From assembly GCA_937898685.1 (NCBI GenBank), contig CALEJT010000049.1, positions 35,171 to 99,170 on the forward strand: a stretch of 64,000 bases of DNA, written 5' to 3'. This DNA comes from an uncultured Gammaproteobacteria bacterium. Lineage in GTDB: Bacteria > Pseudomonadota > Gammaproteobacteria > Pseudomonadales > Pseudohongiellaceae. The first letter of the stretch is position 1. Each line of letters opens with the position of its first letter. Below, one piece after another: positions 17,765 to 25,815 of the stretch. Under the pieces are notes generated by a model. The model worked only from the letters and a program-made list of their open reading frames with translations, had not been told where the DNA came from and did not search any database. Position numbers and translations under genes: made by a program.

Positions 17765-18812
17765 TCTGCGACAGACCGTCGAGGTTCGACTCGAGGAAGT
17801 CTTCGTAGGAGAACAAGGTCTGGCCCTTGATGCTGGGCAACACGTCGCCGCTGCAGAGCGTGGTGTAGTAGGTGTGCGTCGCGGAGCGGATCTCCCGCGC
17901 CGGAGCGTAGTGTTCCTGCCAGTTCTGCAGCAGCGGTGAATCGGTGGAGATTTCCGCTTCCAGAATGTTGTAGGTGGGCACGAGCGCACCGGCTCCCACT
18001 TCCTTGATCAAGGCCGCCGGCGCCTTGAGATCCTTGAGCAATTGATGATGCTCGCTCAGCGTTTCCTTGGTGAAGATCAACAGACACGTCGGCACGCCCT
18101 TGCTGTTCACCATCAGAAACCCCGTATGTGGTGACTCGATCAGGTAGTACTCGACGCAGTTCAGCTGTGAACGCAGATCGAGGAAATACTCCTGGAATTC
18201 ACGGTTGATGAGGAAGGCATCTTCGTTGTTCGCCAACAGCGGATCGGTGAGCAACTTGAAGCTGTTGCGGAAGTACTGATCCTGGAAGGCCGCGATCGCT
18301 GCGTTGAGTTTCTGTTTCAGGCGCGGGTCATGCTTGTCGATGAACTGATCGATGAGCTGCTGGTTGAAGGCCTTGATCGCGAGTTCCATGTCGGCCTGTC
18401 CGGTCAAGAGTACCTTGCGCACGAAGGGGTTGGAGAGGCTGCGCAGGAATTCGAGGCCGCTCATCTCCGGCATCGAATAGTCGACGATCACGGTGGAGCA
18501 GGTCTGAAAACGCAGACCATTGAGCACTTCGTGATGCAGCTTGCTGACATCGATGTGCAGCAGCGTGTCGGAGTCGAGTGGGCCCGTCTTGTAGCTGGTG
18601 TAGCAGCGTTGCAGGAAACCGACGTGACGATGGGCTTCGTTGACGTGCTTGAGTGCCTCGCCGGCGGACTGGAACAGGCGATAGCTGAGGTTCTTGTTCA
18701 GCATCAGGCTGATGCCATCGAGGAAGTCGGGATCATCGTCCACCAGCACGGCTTGCGTGGGCAGGTAGAAGGGATGCCCTACCAGGATGGGATTCGACGG
18801 ATCGTTGCTCAT
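17754..18812 (-). CDS. LqsR-like response regulator with unusual output domain
   Basis: 352 residues. The receiver starts at about residue 20 (AVLVDDDPDF) but the phosphoacceptor is Asp111 in VDYSMPEMSGLEF, far beyond the usual position near 55, because about 45 residues are inserted between the acidic pocket and that strand. From memory, Legionella LqsR (about 346 residues) has its phospho-Asp at 108, an excellent match. The C-terminal half (about 160-352) has no HTH or enzyme motif I recognise. Start ATG 18812 overlaps the upstream stop as ATGA and has AGGAAA upstream, indicating translational coupling. Confidence 0.75.
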   Translation of the reverse strand: MSNDPSNPILVGHPFYLPTQAVLVDDDPDFLDGISLMLNKNLSYRLFQSAGEALKHVNEAHRHVGFLQRCYTSYKTGPLDSDTLLHIDVSKLHHEVLNGLRFQTCSTVIVDYSMPEMSGLEFLRSLSNPFVRKVLLTGQADMELAIKAFNQQLIDQFIDKHDPRLKQKLNAAIAAFQDQYFRNSFKLLTDPLLANNEDAFLINREFQEYFLDLRSQLNCVEYYLIESPHTGFLMVNSKGVPTCLLIFTKETLSEHHQLLKDLKAPAALIKEVGAGALVPTYNILEAEISTDSPLLQNWQEHYAPAREIRSATHTYYTTLCSGDVLPSIKGQTLFSYEDFLESNLDGLSQIMH

Positions 18813-20164
18813 GGTGTTTCCTGTGACGGCGGAAGATCGGGAATGATGTGGCGGCACTGGCGTTGCAGCAACTCGGCGTGGCTGCCGCTGAGCGCGTCGA
18901 GACGGTAGATCGAGTATTCCTCGTCACCCAGCTGCACTCGACGCATGTGCGTTTCGTCGGTGGGGAAGCGGGTCTGCCCACCAGCGAGCTGATAACTAAA
19001 GGCTGTGATCTCGAGCTGACTGGGTGTGGTCTGCTGCAAGAGCGCATAGGCGGTCTCTACCGGGCGACCGATCGCGGATTCCTGTTGTACCACGGGGCTG
19101 CCGTCCTTGGGTTTTTTCGTCCAAATCGGCGAAAAATAAACTTCGCCGCTGTGCAGGGCGATGGAGAAGTCGAGGCTCTGCGCATTGCGGGCGCGATGCT
19201 TCTCCGCCACCTTGCGCATCAGCAGCATGAAGAGCTGCGCGCAGCAGAGCGCGTTGAAGGCGTGATCGTCCTTGCAGCGGCGCGCATCGAAGCATACGAG
19301 CACGCTGTCGCCATCCATGCGCGTGACCACGCCGCGGTAGAGTCGAGCCGCCTGACGCAGATAGAACTGGAACTGCTGCAACAGCATCGCGAGCGTCGAG
19401 GGATTGAGCAGATCCACCGCACGCTGGCTGTCCTTCACCTTCACCACCAGCAGGGTTGCCAGCCGACGGCGCGCGGCGGTGGGGGCGGTGTCATCTTCGG
19501 CGGGATCCGGTAGACCGGCTGCCGCGAGTTGTTCCTCGAGCTCCTGCTGACGGTTCAGGAGTTCGTAGACCTTCTGCTGCACCAGGCCCAGTTCGCCGTC
19601 GCCCGTGATGCGCGGCTCGCTGTCCTCTTCCGGGTTTTCGATGTCGTGCAAGAGTTCTGCGAGCGGCGTGCTGACACGCGAGGCCAACCAGAACGCGAGC
19701 GCGAGCGTGGCGAGCAGGCCCACGACGATCGCACCATAGAACGCCAATTGCGGACTCGTGAGCGGCGTGCGCAGCAGGTTTTCATCGAGTGAAAGCTGCA
19801 CCTGACCTGCCGCCGCACCTTGCAGCGTGATCGCGGCCTGATAGGTGGTGGCGAGCGGGTTGCGGCGGCTGCCTTCGCGTGCGGCAGTGGCCAGCACCAC
19901 ACCATCGACATCGGTGATGGTGGCGTGGGTGATCCCGGGCTCGCGCACGAGCTGGTTCACCACCACGTTCAAGCCGAGCACGTCGTTGGCCAAGACCAAT
20001 TCGGTGACGGAGTCGGCCGTCTGCTTGGCGAGGATGAGGCCGAGCGTTTCGGTCTGCTGTTTCAACGACTGCTGCATCTGCAGCTTCAGCGCCAGCCAGA
20101 AGCCGACGACGATGAGGGTGAGCAGCAGTCCGAACGAGACCGCGATTCTGTACTTCAATGCCAT
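18809..20164 (-). CDS. Membrane protein with periplasmic domain, HAMP-like segment and degenerate class III cyclase-like domain (AhpA/YtjB-like)
   Basis: 451 residues: TM1 at about 7-27, a periplasmic domain to about 125, TM2 at about 132-152, a HAMP-like region, a coiled segment, then a cyclase-like fold from about 215. The expected first metal-binding Asp is missing (LVVKVKDSQ in place of a F-x-D strand), while MDGDSVLVCF retains the second block, so catalytic activity is doubtful. Proteins like this neighbour fimX and serB in Pseudomonas (from memory). Start ATG 20164 overlaps the fimX-like stop by 10 bp. It ends in an ATGA overlap with the LqsR-like gene, making a tight three-gene operon. 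Confidence 0.7.
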   Translation of the reverse strand: MALKYRIAVSFGLLLTLIVVGFWLALKLQMQQSLKQQTETLGLILAKQTADSVTELVLANDVLGLNVVVNQLVREPGITHATITDVDGVVLATAAREGSRRNPLATTYQAAITLQGAAAGQVQLSLDENLLRTPLTSPQLAFYGAIVVGLLATLALAFWLASRVSTPLAELLHDIENPEEDSEPRITGDGELGLVQQKVYELLNRQQELEEQLAAAGLPDPAEDDTAPTAARRRLATLLVVKVKDSQRAVDLLNPSTLAMLLQQFQFYLRQAARLYRGVVTRMDGDSVLVCFDARRCKDDHAFNALCCAQLFMLLMRKVAEKHRARNAQSLDFSIALHSGEVYFSPIWTKKPKDGSPVVQQESAIGRPVETAYALLQQTTPSQLEITAFSYQLAGGQTRFPTDETHMRRVQLGDEEYSIYRLDALSGSHAELLQRQCRHIIPDLPPSQETP

Positions 20165-22200
20165 GTGGATTCCTGTGCCGCCGCTTTGCCGGCGGTGATG
20201 TTGGTTTCCGCTGTGGGCGGCAGGGCCGACCGTGGGCTTGCGGGAGCCTCCAATGCGCTGCCCTGAACGTGGTCCACCCCGAGTTGCCACAAGAGCGGCA
20301 ACAGGTTGAGGTCGGCCACGTCGGGGGCCACCACCGGTACTTCTACTGCATGGGCCGCCGCGATCAGCGTGCGCAGGCGCGCGATGCGCTCTTCGTCTTC
20401 GGCCAGGTCGCGCAGGAGCGCTGGGTCCAGCTTGACCAGCTGCGGCCGCAGTCCTTGCTCACTCAATTCCTGCAACCAGCTGGCAGGGGCGAGGCCGCCG
20501 CCGAAACAGGCGATGGAATAGCCAAGTCCGAGCTGGGTCAAGCCTCGGCAGCAGCTCAGCGCCTTGTCGCGTGCGCCGAGGAGTTCGACCTCGTTCAATT
20601 CCAGGTTCAACCGCAGCTCGCCGGGGACATCGGCCACCTCCTGGCCGAGCCAGGGCAGAAAGCGCGGACTTTGCAGAGTCGTCGCGCTCAATGCCAGCCA
20701 GTAGTCGTTGTCACCATTCCGAGCCGCCAAACGCAGGGCCTGAGTGGTCAACTGACGGTCGAGGGCCTCGGTGAGTCCACCCAACGTCGCCGCCCGGCGC
20801 AAGGTGTGCGCATCGTAAGCGATGTCGGCTTCAGCGTCGGTGAAGCAGGGCAGCAATTCCACACCGAGTGCAGTGGCGGCACGCAAGGGGACGAGTGGCT
20901 GAAACAGCAGCTGAACTTCCTGCCGTTCCAACGCACGCTGCAGGTGTGCCAAGGCTTTTGCGTCCAGGGTGGAGTCGCGTGCCGAGGAATGTTCCTGCCC
21001 TTGGTGGCGGGCACGTGTCAGAAGTTCGGCGACAGTGGTCGCGCGTTCATCGATCAATGCCATACCGACTTCGCAGCCGATTTCCAGCGCGCTGGGCACG
21101 GCTTCGCTCACGGCGATGGCGAGTTCGCGTTGCAGTTCACGGCAGAAATGGAGCGCGCGTACGGGATCGTCTTCTTCGTGCAGGAGCGCAAATTCATGGT
21201 CCTGCAGCCGCGCCACCTGTGCCGAATGGCGCAACAGCTGCTGGGCGATTTCGCGCAGCAATTGGCGCTGTCCGCTGCGACCCAACACGGTCGCGAGCGC
21301 GTCGTGATCGCTGAGCGTGAGCAAGACCAAGGTTTTGCTGGTGCCGCTCTGCGCTGCGGCATGAATCGCCGTGGTCAGAAGTCGCTCGAAGCTCTTTGCC
21401 GTTTCGAGACCGGTGACGAGGTCGCGCGTCGCATGCTCGGGCTGCTCTGCGTTCAGCAGTCGTTCTTCCTCCGCCGCACTCACGGCCAGCAGCATGCAGG
21501 CTTTGCCCTGATAATCGACCGGGGTGAAGCGAAACATCAACGGTATTGCGCTGCCATCTCGCTTGCGACCCTGCAAGAACAAGGTGTCGCCACAGGTTTC
21601 GCCGTTGAACACCGCACGCAGTGCGGCACGTTCGGACACCTGTACCAGGTCGAGCAAGGGCGTGGTGCGCACCGCGTCGACGTCGTCGTAACCGAAGAGG
21701 CGCGCGTAGCTGCGATTGCAGTACAGATGCATGCCGTCCTGCAGATAGCTGTAGGCGCCGGGACTTTGTTCGAGCAAGAGATCATGGCGCCGCGTGAGCG
21801 CAGCGAGGTTCTGTTCGAGTTGTGCCACTCGCCGTTTCAGTCGGGCATTTTCGCCTTCGCGCAGCAGCGTTGCGCACAAGGGCTCGAGTTGTGTGGTAAG
21901 GGCGTCGAACTGCGCGCGCAGACACGAGGGGCGTGGCGCCGGCACCTTTTCGCTGATCAGAACCAGTGGCAATTCCTGCGCATCGCACAGTTGGAACACG
22001 CGCGGCCATTCATTTTCCGGCATCTGACACAGCACGAGATCCCAGGACTGTGCCAAGAGTTCTGCGAATTCATGAAGGGATGAGGCGCGTGCCGCGCGCA
22101 AGGTGGTGCCGGCATTGCGCAACGCGCTGATGAGGCGCTCGGCGCTGTGTCGTTCCGCGCCGATGATCAACAGATGAAGTGTGTGCTCTTGCCCTGGCAC
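20155..22200 (-). CDS. fimX: FimX-like protein: REC-like, PAS, degenerate GGDEF and degenerate EAL domains
   Basis: 681 residues (P. aeruginosa FimX is about 691). Order: receiver-like domain (LHLLIIGAERHSAERLISAL, lacking the acidic pair), PAS at about 135-250, GGDEF-like with LQDHEF at the active-site position, and EAL-like with VEL in ALGVELLPCF in place of EAL. Both catalytic sites are therefore degenerate, as in FimX, which binds c-di-GMP and controls type IV pilus assembly. GTG 22200 was chosen because it leaves seven residues before the first strand, as in FimX. An upstream ATG at 22296, overlapping the epmB stop, is the alternative. Position between psd-type genes and parC also fits FimX. 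Confidence 0.75.
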   Translation of the reverse strand: MPGQEHTLHLLIIGAERHSAERLISALRNAGTTLRAARASSLHEFAELLAQSWDLVLCQMPENEWPRVFQLCDAQELPLVLISEKVPAPRPSCLRAQFDALTTQLEPLCATLLREGENARLKRRVAQLEQNLAALTRRHDLLLEQSPGAYSYLQDGMHLYCNRSYARLFGYDDVDAVRTTPLLDLVQVSERAALRAVFNGETCGDTLFLQGRKRDGSAIPLMFRFTPVDYQGKACMLLAVSAAEEERLLNAEQPEHATRDLVTGLETAKSFERLLTTAIHAAAQSGTSKTLVLLTLSDHDALATVLGRSGQRQLLREIAQQLLRHSAQVARLQDHEFALLHEEDDPVRALHFCRELQRELAIAVSEAVPSALEIGCEVGMALIDERATTVAELLTRARHQGQEHSSARDSTLDAKALAHLQRALERQEVQLLFQPLVPLRAATALGVELLPCFTDAEADIAYDAHTLRRAATLGGLTEALDRQLTTQALRLAARNGDNDYWLALSATTLQSPRFLPWLGQEVADVPGELRLNLELNEVELLGARDKALSCCRGLTQLGLGYSIACFGGGLAPASWLQELSEQGLRPQLVKLDPALLRDLAEDEERIARLRTLIAAAHAVEVPVVAPDVADLNLLPLLWQLGVDHVQGSALEAPASPRSALPPTAETNITAGKAAAQESTWH

Positions 22201-22295
22201 GGCGTTCGACGCATCCCTGGAGAGTGTCCCACGTGGTTGTTGTTGGAATGAAACGTACTGCCGACGGGCGCCGGCCTCGGGACACAGGGCGCCCA

Positions 22296-23297
22296 TTATA
22301 GGAGGGTTTTGCTGGGCTTGCCGGCTTCCTCGCACACGAGGCGAGGCACGAGATAACCGGGCAGACGTGCTTGCAGCGCAACGATGAGGTCCCGCGCGCG
22401 TTCCAGGCTCACATCGAAATGTGCTGCGCCCTGCACACGGTCGAGCAGGTGGAGGTAGTAGGGCAGGACGCCGGCCTGGAACAGTCGACGATTCAGTTCT
22501 GCGAGAGCCGCCACGCTGTCGTTGATGCCGGCGAGGAGCACGCTTTGGTTGAGCAGGGTCACACCAATGCGACGCAATTTGGCGCAGGCCTCATCCACTG
22601 CCGTATCGAATTCCTGCGCGTGGTTGGCATGCAAAACGAAGACGAGATCCTGTGGCAGCTCCTGCAGTTGTGCCAGCAAGCGTGCATCGATGCGGTCGGG
22701 CAGCACCAACGGCAGGCGGCTATGGATGCGGATGCGCTTGACGTGTGCCATCTTGCCGAGGCGTTCGAACAACCAGTCGAGGTGAGTCGCGGACAGTGCC
22801 AACGGATCGCCGCCGCTCAGAATCACTTCCTCGATGCTCGTATCCGCTTCGATGTAGCGCAGACTCTCTTCCCATTCGCGCCGGCTGCGGCGGTTGTCGT
22901 CGTACGGGAAATGGCGGCGAAAACAGTAGCGGCAGTGGATGGCGCAGGCACCGGTGAGGATGAGCAAAACACGGCCCTGATACTTGTGCAGGATGCCCGG
23001 CACCACCGTGGCCGCCTGTTCCTCGAGCGGATCGCGCGAATAGCCTGGAACCTGTGCAAGCTCCGCCGTGGCGGGCAGCACCTGCAGCAACAACGGGTCG
23101 CTGGGATCGCCGACACGCATGCGCGCGGCGTAGACGCGCGGCACACGCAGCGGGAATTCACGCAGAGCGGCTTCGCTGTAGCCGACGTCGGCAGGGCTCA
23201 ATTGCAACAGTTGCAGGAGCTCCAGCGGGTCGGTGATGAGATCGGCGAGTTGGTCCTGCCAGGAGGAAACTGCGCGGAGAGGAAGGGTTTGCGGCAT
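22296..23297 (-). CDS. epmB: EF-P (R)-beta-lysylation protein, lysine 2,3-aminomutase-like
   Basis: 333-residue radical SAM enzyme converting lysine to (R)-beta-lysine for attachment to EF-P Lys34. The [4Fe-4S] motif is CAIHCRYC. SGGDPLA and the PLP-binding region near the C terminus are present. It is short, as in EpmB, and lacks the C-terminal extension of clostridial aminomutases. ATG 23297 lies 7 nt after a TATAAT hexamer (23305-23310, minus strand), so the message may be leaderless; an in-frame ATG at 23306 overlaps that box. efp and epmA are encoded just beyond, divergently. Confidence 0.92.
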   Translation of the reverse strand: MPQTLPLRAVSSWQDQLADLITDPLELLQLLQLSPADVGYSEAALREFPLRVPRVYAARMRVGDPSDPLLLQVLPATAELAQVPGYSRDPLEEQAATVVPGILHKYQGRVLLILTGACAIHCRYCFRRHFPYDDNRRSRREWEESLRYIEADTSIEEVILSGGDPLALSATHLDWLFERLGKMAHVKRIRIHSRLPLVLPDRIDARLLAQLQELPQDLVFVLHANHAQEFDTAVDEACAKLRRIGVTLLNQSVLLAGINDSVAALAELNRRLFQAGVLPYYLHLLDRVQGAAHFDVSLERARDLIVALQARLPGYLVPRLVCEEAGKPSKTLL

Positions 23298-23439
23298 GGC
23301 GCGCATTATAGAGGCCGCCCCCCGGACCCCGATAGGGCCGCACTGCGCCGGGCGCCGCAGGAAGAGTTTCCCATTGCCGCTATCTGGCGTAAGGGGACGC
23401 TTCTATACTGCCTGCTCGTCCCGTCGCCGGAGTGCCGCC

Positions 23440-24072
23440 ATGAACGCTCGCGCCCGTCTCAGAGCCCTGTCGCTTCTGCTTCTTTGCAGCCTGACGGGTT
23501 GGGCACTGCCGGCTGCGGCACAGGAAGCGGTTCCCGTCATCCTCGCCGTGGGGGAAAGCACCACCGCCGGCTTCGGTGTGCCGCGCGACAAGTCCTGGCC
23601 GGCGCAGTTGCAGGCGTTGCTGGATGCTCGAGGGTTCGCATACCGCGTGGTCAACCATGGCGTCAGCGGCAGCACCACGACGATGGCGCTGAGCCGTCTC
23701 GGTGAGGGGCTCGCGCTCCAGCCGAAATTGGTGGTGATCGCCATCGGCGGCAACGATCGCTCGATGCGCATGAGTGCCGAGCAAACCAGGGAAAATCTGC
23801 GCCGCATGGTCGCGCTCTACCGCCGTGCCGGCGCCACGGTTTTCCTCGCCGATCGTCAGTCGAACAGCGATGGTGGCGATACAGTGGTCAACTCGCTCTA
23901 CGCCGAACTTGCCGCCGAGGAAGATGCCATCCTGATCCCCTCGCTGCGGGAGGGTCTGGAGCGCAGCGCGCGGCATTTCCTGGCCGACCTGTCCCACCCG
24001 AATGCCGAAGGTTATCGGCTCATCGCCGAGCGGATGCTCGAGACCCTTTTGCCGCATTTGGCCACCGAATAG
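23440..24072 (+). CDS. Exported SGNH/GDSL-type esterase (TesA-like)
   Basis: 210 residues with a signal peptide of about 27 (ending PAAAQ). Block I reads GESTTAGFG, placing the nucleophile Ser in a GES rather than GDS context. Block II has the Gly in NHGVSGSTT, block III reads GGNDRS, and block V has the Asp and His in DLSHPNAEGY. It is probably a periplasmic lysophospholipase/arylesterase of the TesA group, though the substrate is not determinable. Start ATG 23440 was chosen because the signal peptide begins there. It lies between epmB and efp but has no known link to EF-P. Confidence 0.82.
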   Translation: MNARARLRALSLLLLCSLTGWALPAAAQEAVPVILAVGESTTAGFGVPRDKSWPAQLQALLDARGFAYRVVNHGVSGSTTTMALSRLGEGLALQPKLVVIAIGGNDRSMRMSAEQTRENLRRMVALYRRAGATVFLADRQSNSDGGDTVVNSLYAELAAEEDAILIPSLREGLERSARHFLADLSHPNAEGYRLIAERMLETLLPHLATE

Positions 24073-24165
24073 CGGCACTTTGCGCGAAAGCGGCTCGGCG
24101 AGTATCATGCGCGCCTTTCCGGGCGCGGCCACAGCCGCCGGACACAAGCACGTCAGAGGTGAGGT

Positions 24166-24738
24166 ATGGCTTTTTACTCCACGAACGAATTCAAGGGCGG
24201 ACTCAAGGTGATGCTCGACGGCGACCCTTGCGCCATTCTTGAGAGCGAGTTCGTCAAGCCGGGCAAAGGCCAGGCCTTCAACCGCGTACGTCTGCGCAAC
24301 CTGCTCAACGGCCGCATCTGGGAGCGCACCTTCAAGTCGGGTGAGACCCTGGAAGCCGCCGACGTGAGCGAAGCGTCGATGGAATTCCTCTATCACGACG
24401 GCGAGTTCTACCACTTCATGAACACCGACGGCAGCTTCGAGCAGGTGGCCGCCGACAAGAACGCCGTGGCCGATGCCATCGACTGGCTGAAGGAGCAGGA
24501 CGTCTACACCGTGATGATGTGGAACGGCGCGCCGATCTCCGTCACTCCGCCCAACTTCGTGGAGCTGGAAGTGGTCGAGACCGACCCCGGCATCCGCGGT
24601 GACACCGCCACCGGCGGCACCAAGCCGGCCAAGCTCAGCTCCGGCGCCGTGGTCAAAGTGCCCCTGTTCGTCGAAATCGGCGACGTCCTGCGCGTCGACA
24701 CCCGTACCGGCGAATACCAGAACCGCGTCAAGAAGTAA
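24166..24738 (+). CDS. efp: Translation elongation factor P
   Basis: 190 residues. It rescues ribosomes stalled at polyproline. The three beta-barrel domains are complete, with the N-terminal KOW-like fold and the C-terminal [12 protein letters not shown]. The loop VKPGKGQAF places Lys34 at the tip, the residue beta-lysylated by EpmA/EpmB, which agrees with both enzymes being encoded beside it. RBS GAGGTGAGG lies just upstream. Confidence 0.97.
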   Translation: MAFYSTNEFKGGLKVMLDGDPCAILESEFVKPGKGQAFNRVRLRNLLNGRIWERTFKSGETLEAADVSEASMEFLYHDGEFYHFMNTDGSFEQVAADKNAVADAIDWLKEQDVYTVMMWNGAPISVTPPNFVELEVVETDPGIRGDTATGGTKPAKLSSGAVVKVPLFVEIGDVLRVDTRTGEYQNRVKK

Positions 24739-24742
24739 GCAC

Positions 24743-24782
24743 GCGGCTGCCATCTGCTCCGGCGGCCGCCGCCGGCAGCCGC
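24743..24782 (+). terminator. GC-rich hairpin between efp and epmA
   Basis: Perfect 9-bp arms GCGGCTGCC / GGCAGCCGC enclose a second palindrome GGCGGCCGCC (24761-24770). There is no T-run, so it is more likely an attenuator or processing element that lowers epmA expression relative to efp than a full terminator. Confidence 0.4.
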
Positions 24783-24794
24783 TACGGAGCGTGC

Positions 24795-25787
24795 ATGGCA
24801 AGATCCGAAGATTCCTCTCAGTCCGAAAGCTGGCGCCCCACGGCCTCCCTGGCGGCGTTGCGCGAGCGGGCGCAGCTCAACCGTCTCATCCGTGACTTCT
24901 TCCAGCGCCGCGGTGTGCTGGAAGTGGAAACGCCGCTGCTCAGTCGCGGCATCGGCACCGATCCCCATCTCGCTCCCATCATCGCCCGCTATGGTGCCTG
25001 TTTCGGCGAGGGCGCCGAGCGCTATCTGCAGACCTCGCCCGAATTCGCGATGAAGCGCCTGCTCGCCGCCGGCAGCGGGCCGATCTATCAGCTCTGCAAG
25101 GCCTTCCGCGACGGTGAGAGTGGGCCGCGCCACAACCCCGAATTCACGATGCTGGAGTGGTATCGCCCCGGCTTCGGCTTCGAGGAATTGATGGACGAGG
25201 TTGAAGCCCTGGTACGCGCAGCTTTGGAGTTGAAGGACGTTGTAGTCGAACGCCTCAGCTATGCCGAGTTGTTCGAGCGTGAACTGGGTTTCGATCCGCA
25301 CGCGGCCACGCTCGAATTCCTGCAGCCGCTGGTGCGCGAACGGGTCGATGCCGCGCTGGAGCTCGAGGACCGCGACGCCTGTCTCGACCTGCTCTACAGC
25401 CATCTCATCGAGCCCAAGCTCATTTCTCCCGTCTTCATCTACGACTACCCCGCCAGTCAGGCTGCGCTCGCGAAAACCGCGATCGATGCAGAGGGGCGCC
25501 GCGTGGCGAAGCGCTTCGAGTTGGTGATGGGTGGTTTGGAGTTGGCGAACGGCTACGACGAACTCGCCGATGCGGCGGAGCAGGCGCAGCGCTTCGAACA
25601 GGATCGCCAGAAGCGTCAACGATTGGGCTTGCCGCTACTGCCTGCGGATTTGCGCTTCCTGGCAGCATTGGAAGCGGGAATGCCGGCTTGCGCCGGCGTG
25701 GCGCTGGGAGTGGACAGACTGCTGATGCTCAGGCTCGGCGCCTCCACCATCGATGCCGTGCTGGCCTTTCCGGAAGCGCGCGCCTGA
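24795..25787 (+). CDS. epmA: EF-P lysine aminoacylase (GenX/PoxA/YjeA)
   Basis: 330-residue paralogue of the class II lysyl-tRNA synthetase catalytic domain without the anticodon-binding domain; it attaches beta-lysine to EF-P. Motif 2 region FRDGESGPRHNPEFTMLEWYRPG and motif 3 AGVALGVDRLLMLRLG are intact, as is ELANGYDELAD. It follows efp by 56 nt across a hairpin. Confidence 0.95.
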   Translation: MARSEDSSQSESWRPTASLAALRERAQLNRLIRDFFQRRGVLEVETPLLSRGIGTDPHLAPIIARYGACFGEGAERYLQTSPEFAMKRLLAAGSGPIYQLCKAFRDGESGPRHNPEFTMLEWYRPGFGFEELMDEVEALVRAALELKDVVVERLSYAELFERELGFDPHAATLEFLQPLVRERVDAALELEDRDACLDLLYSHLIEPKLISPVFIYDYPASQAALAKTAIDAEGRRVAKRFELVMGGLELANGYDELADAAEQAQRFEQDRQKRQRLGLPLLPADLRFLAALEAGMPACAGVALGVDRLLMLRLGASTIDAVLAFPEARA

Positions 25788-25815
25788 ATAGATCTGGGAC
25801 GATCGGTCCTGGAAT

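Noticed and set aside
20158..22083. 641-codon plus-strand frame opposite the FimX-like gene
   Set aside because: The minus-strand protein shows REC/PAS/GGDEF/EAL structure; the plus frame is a shadow.
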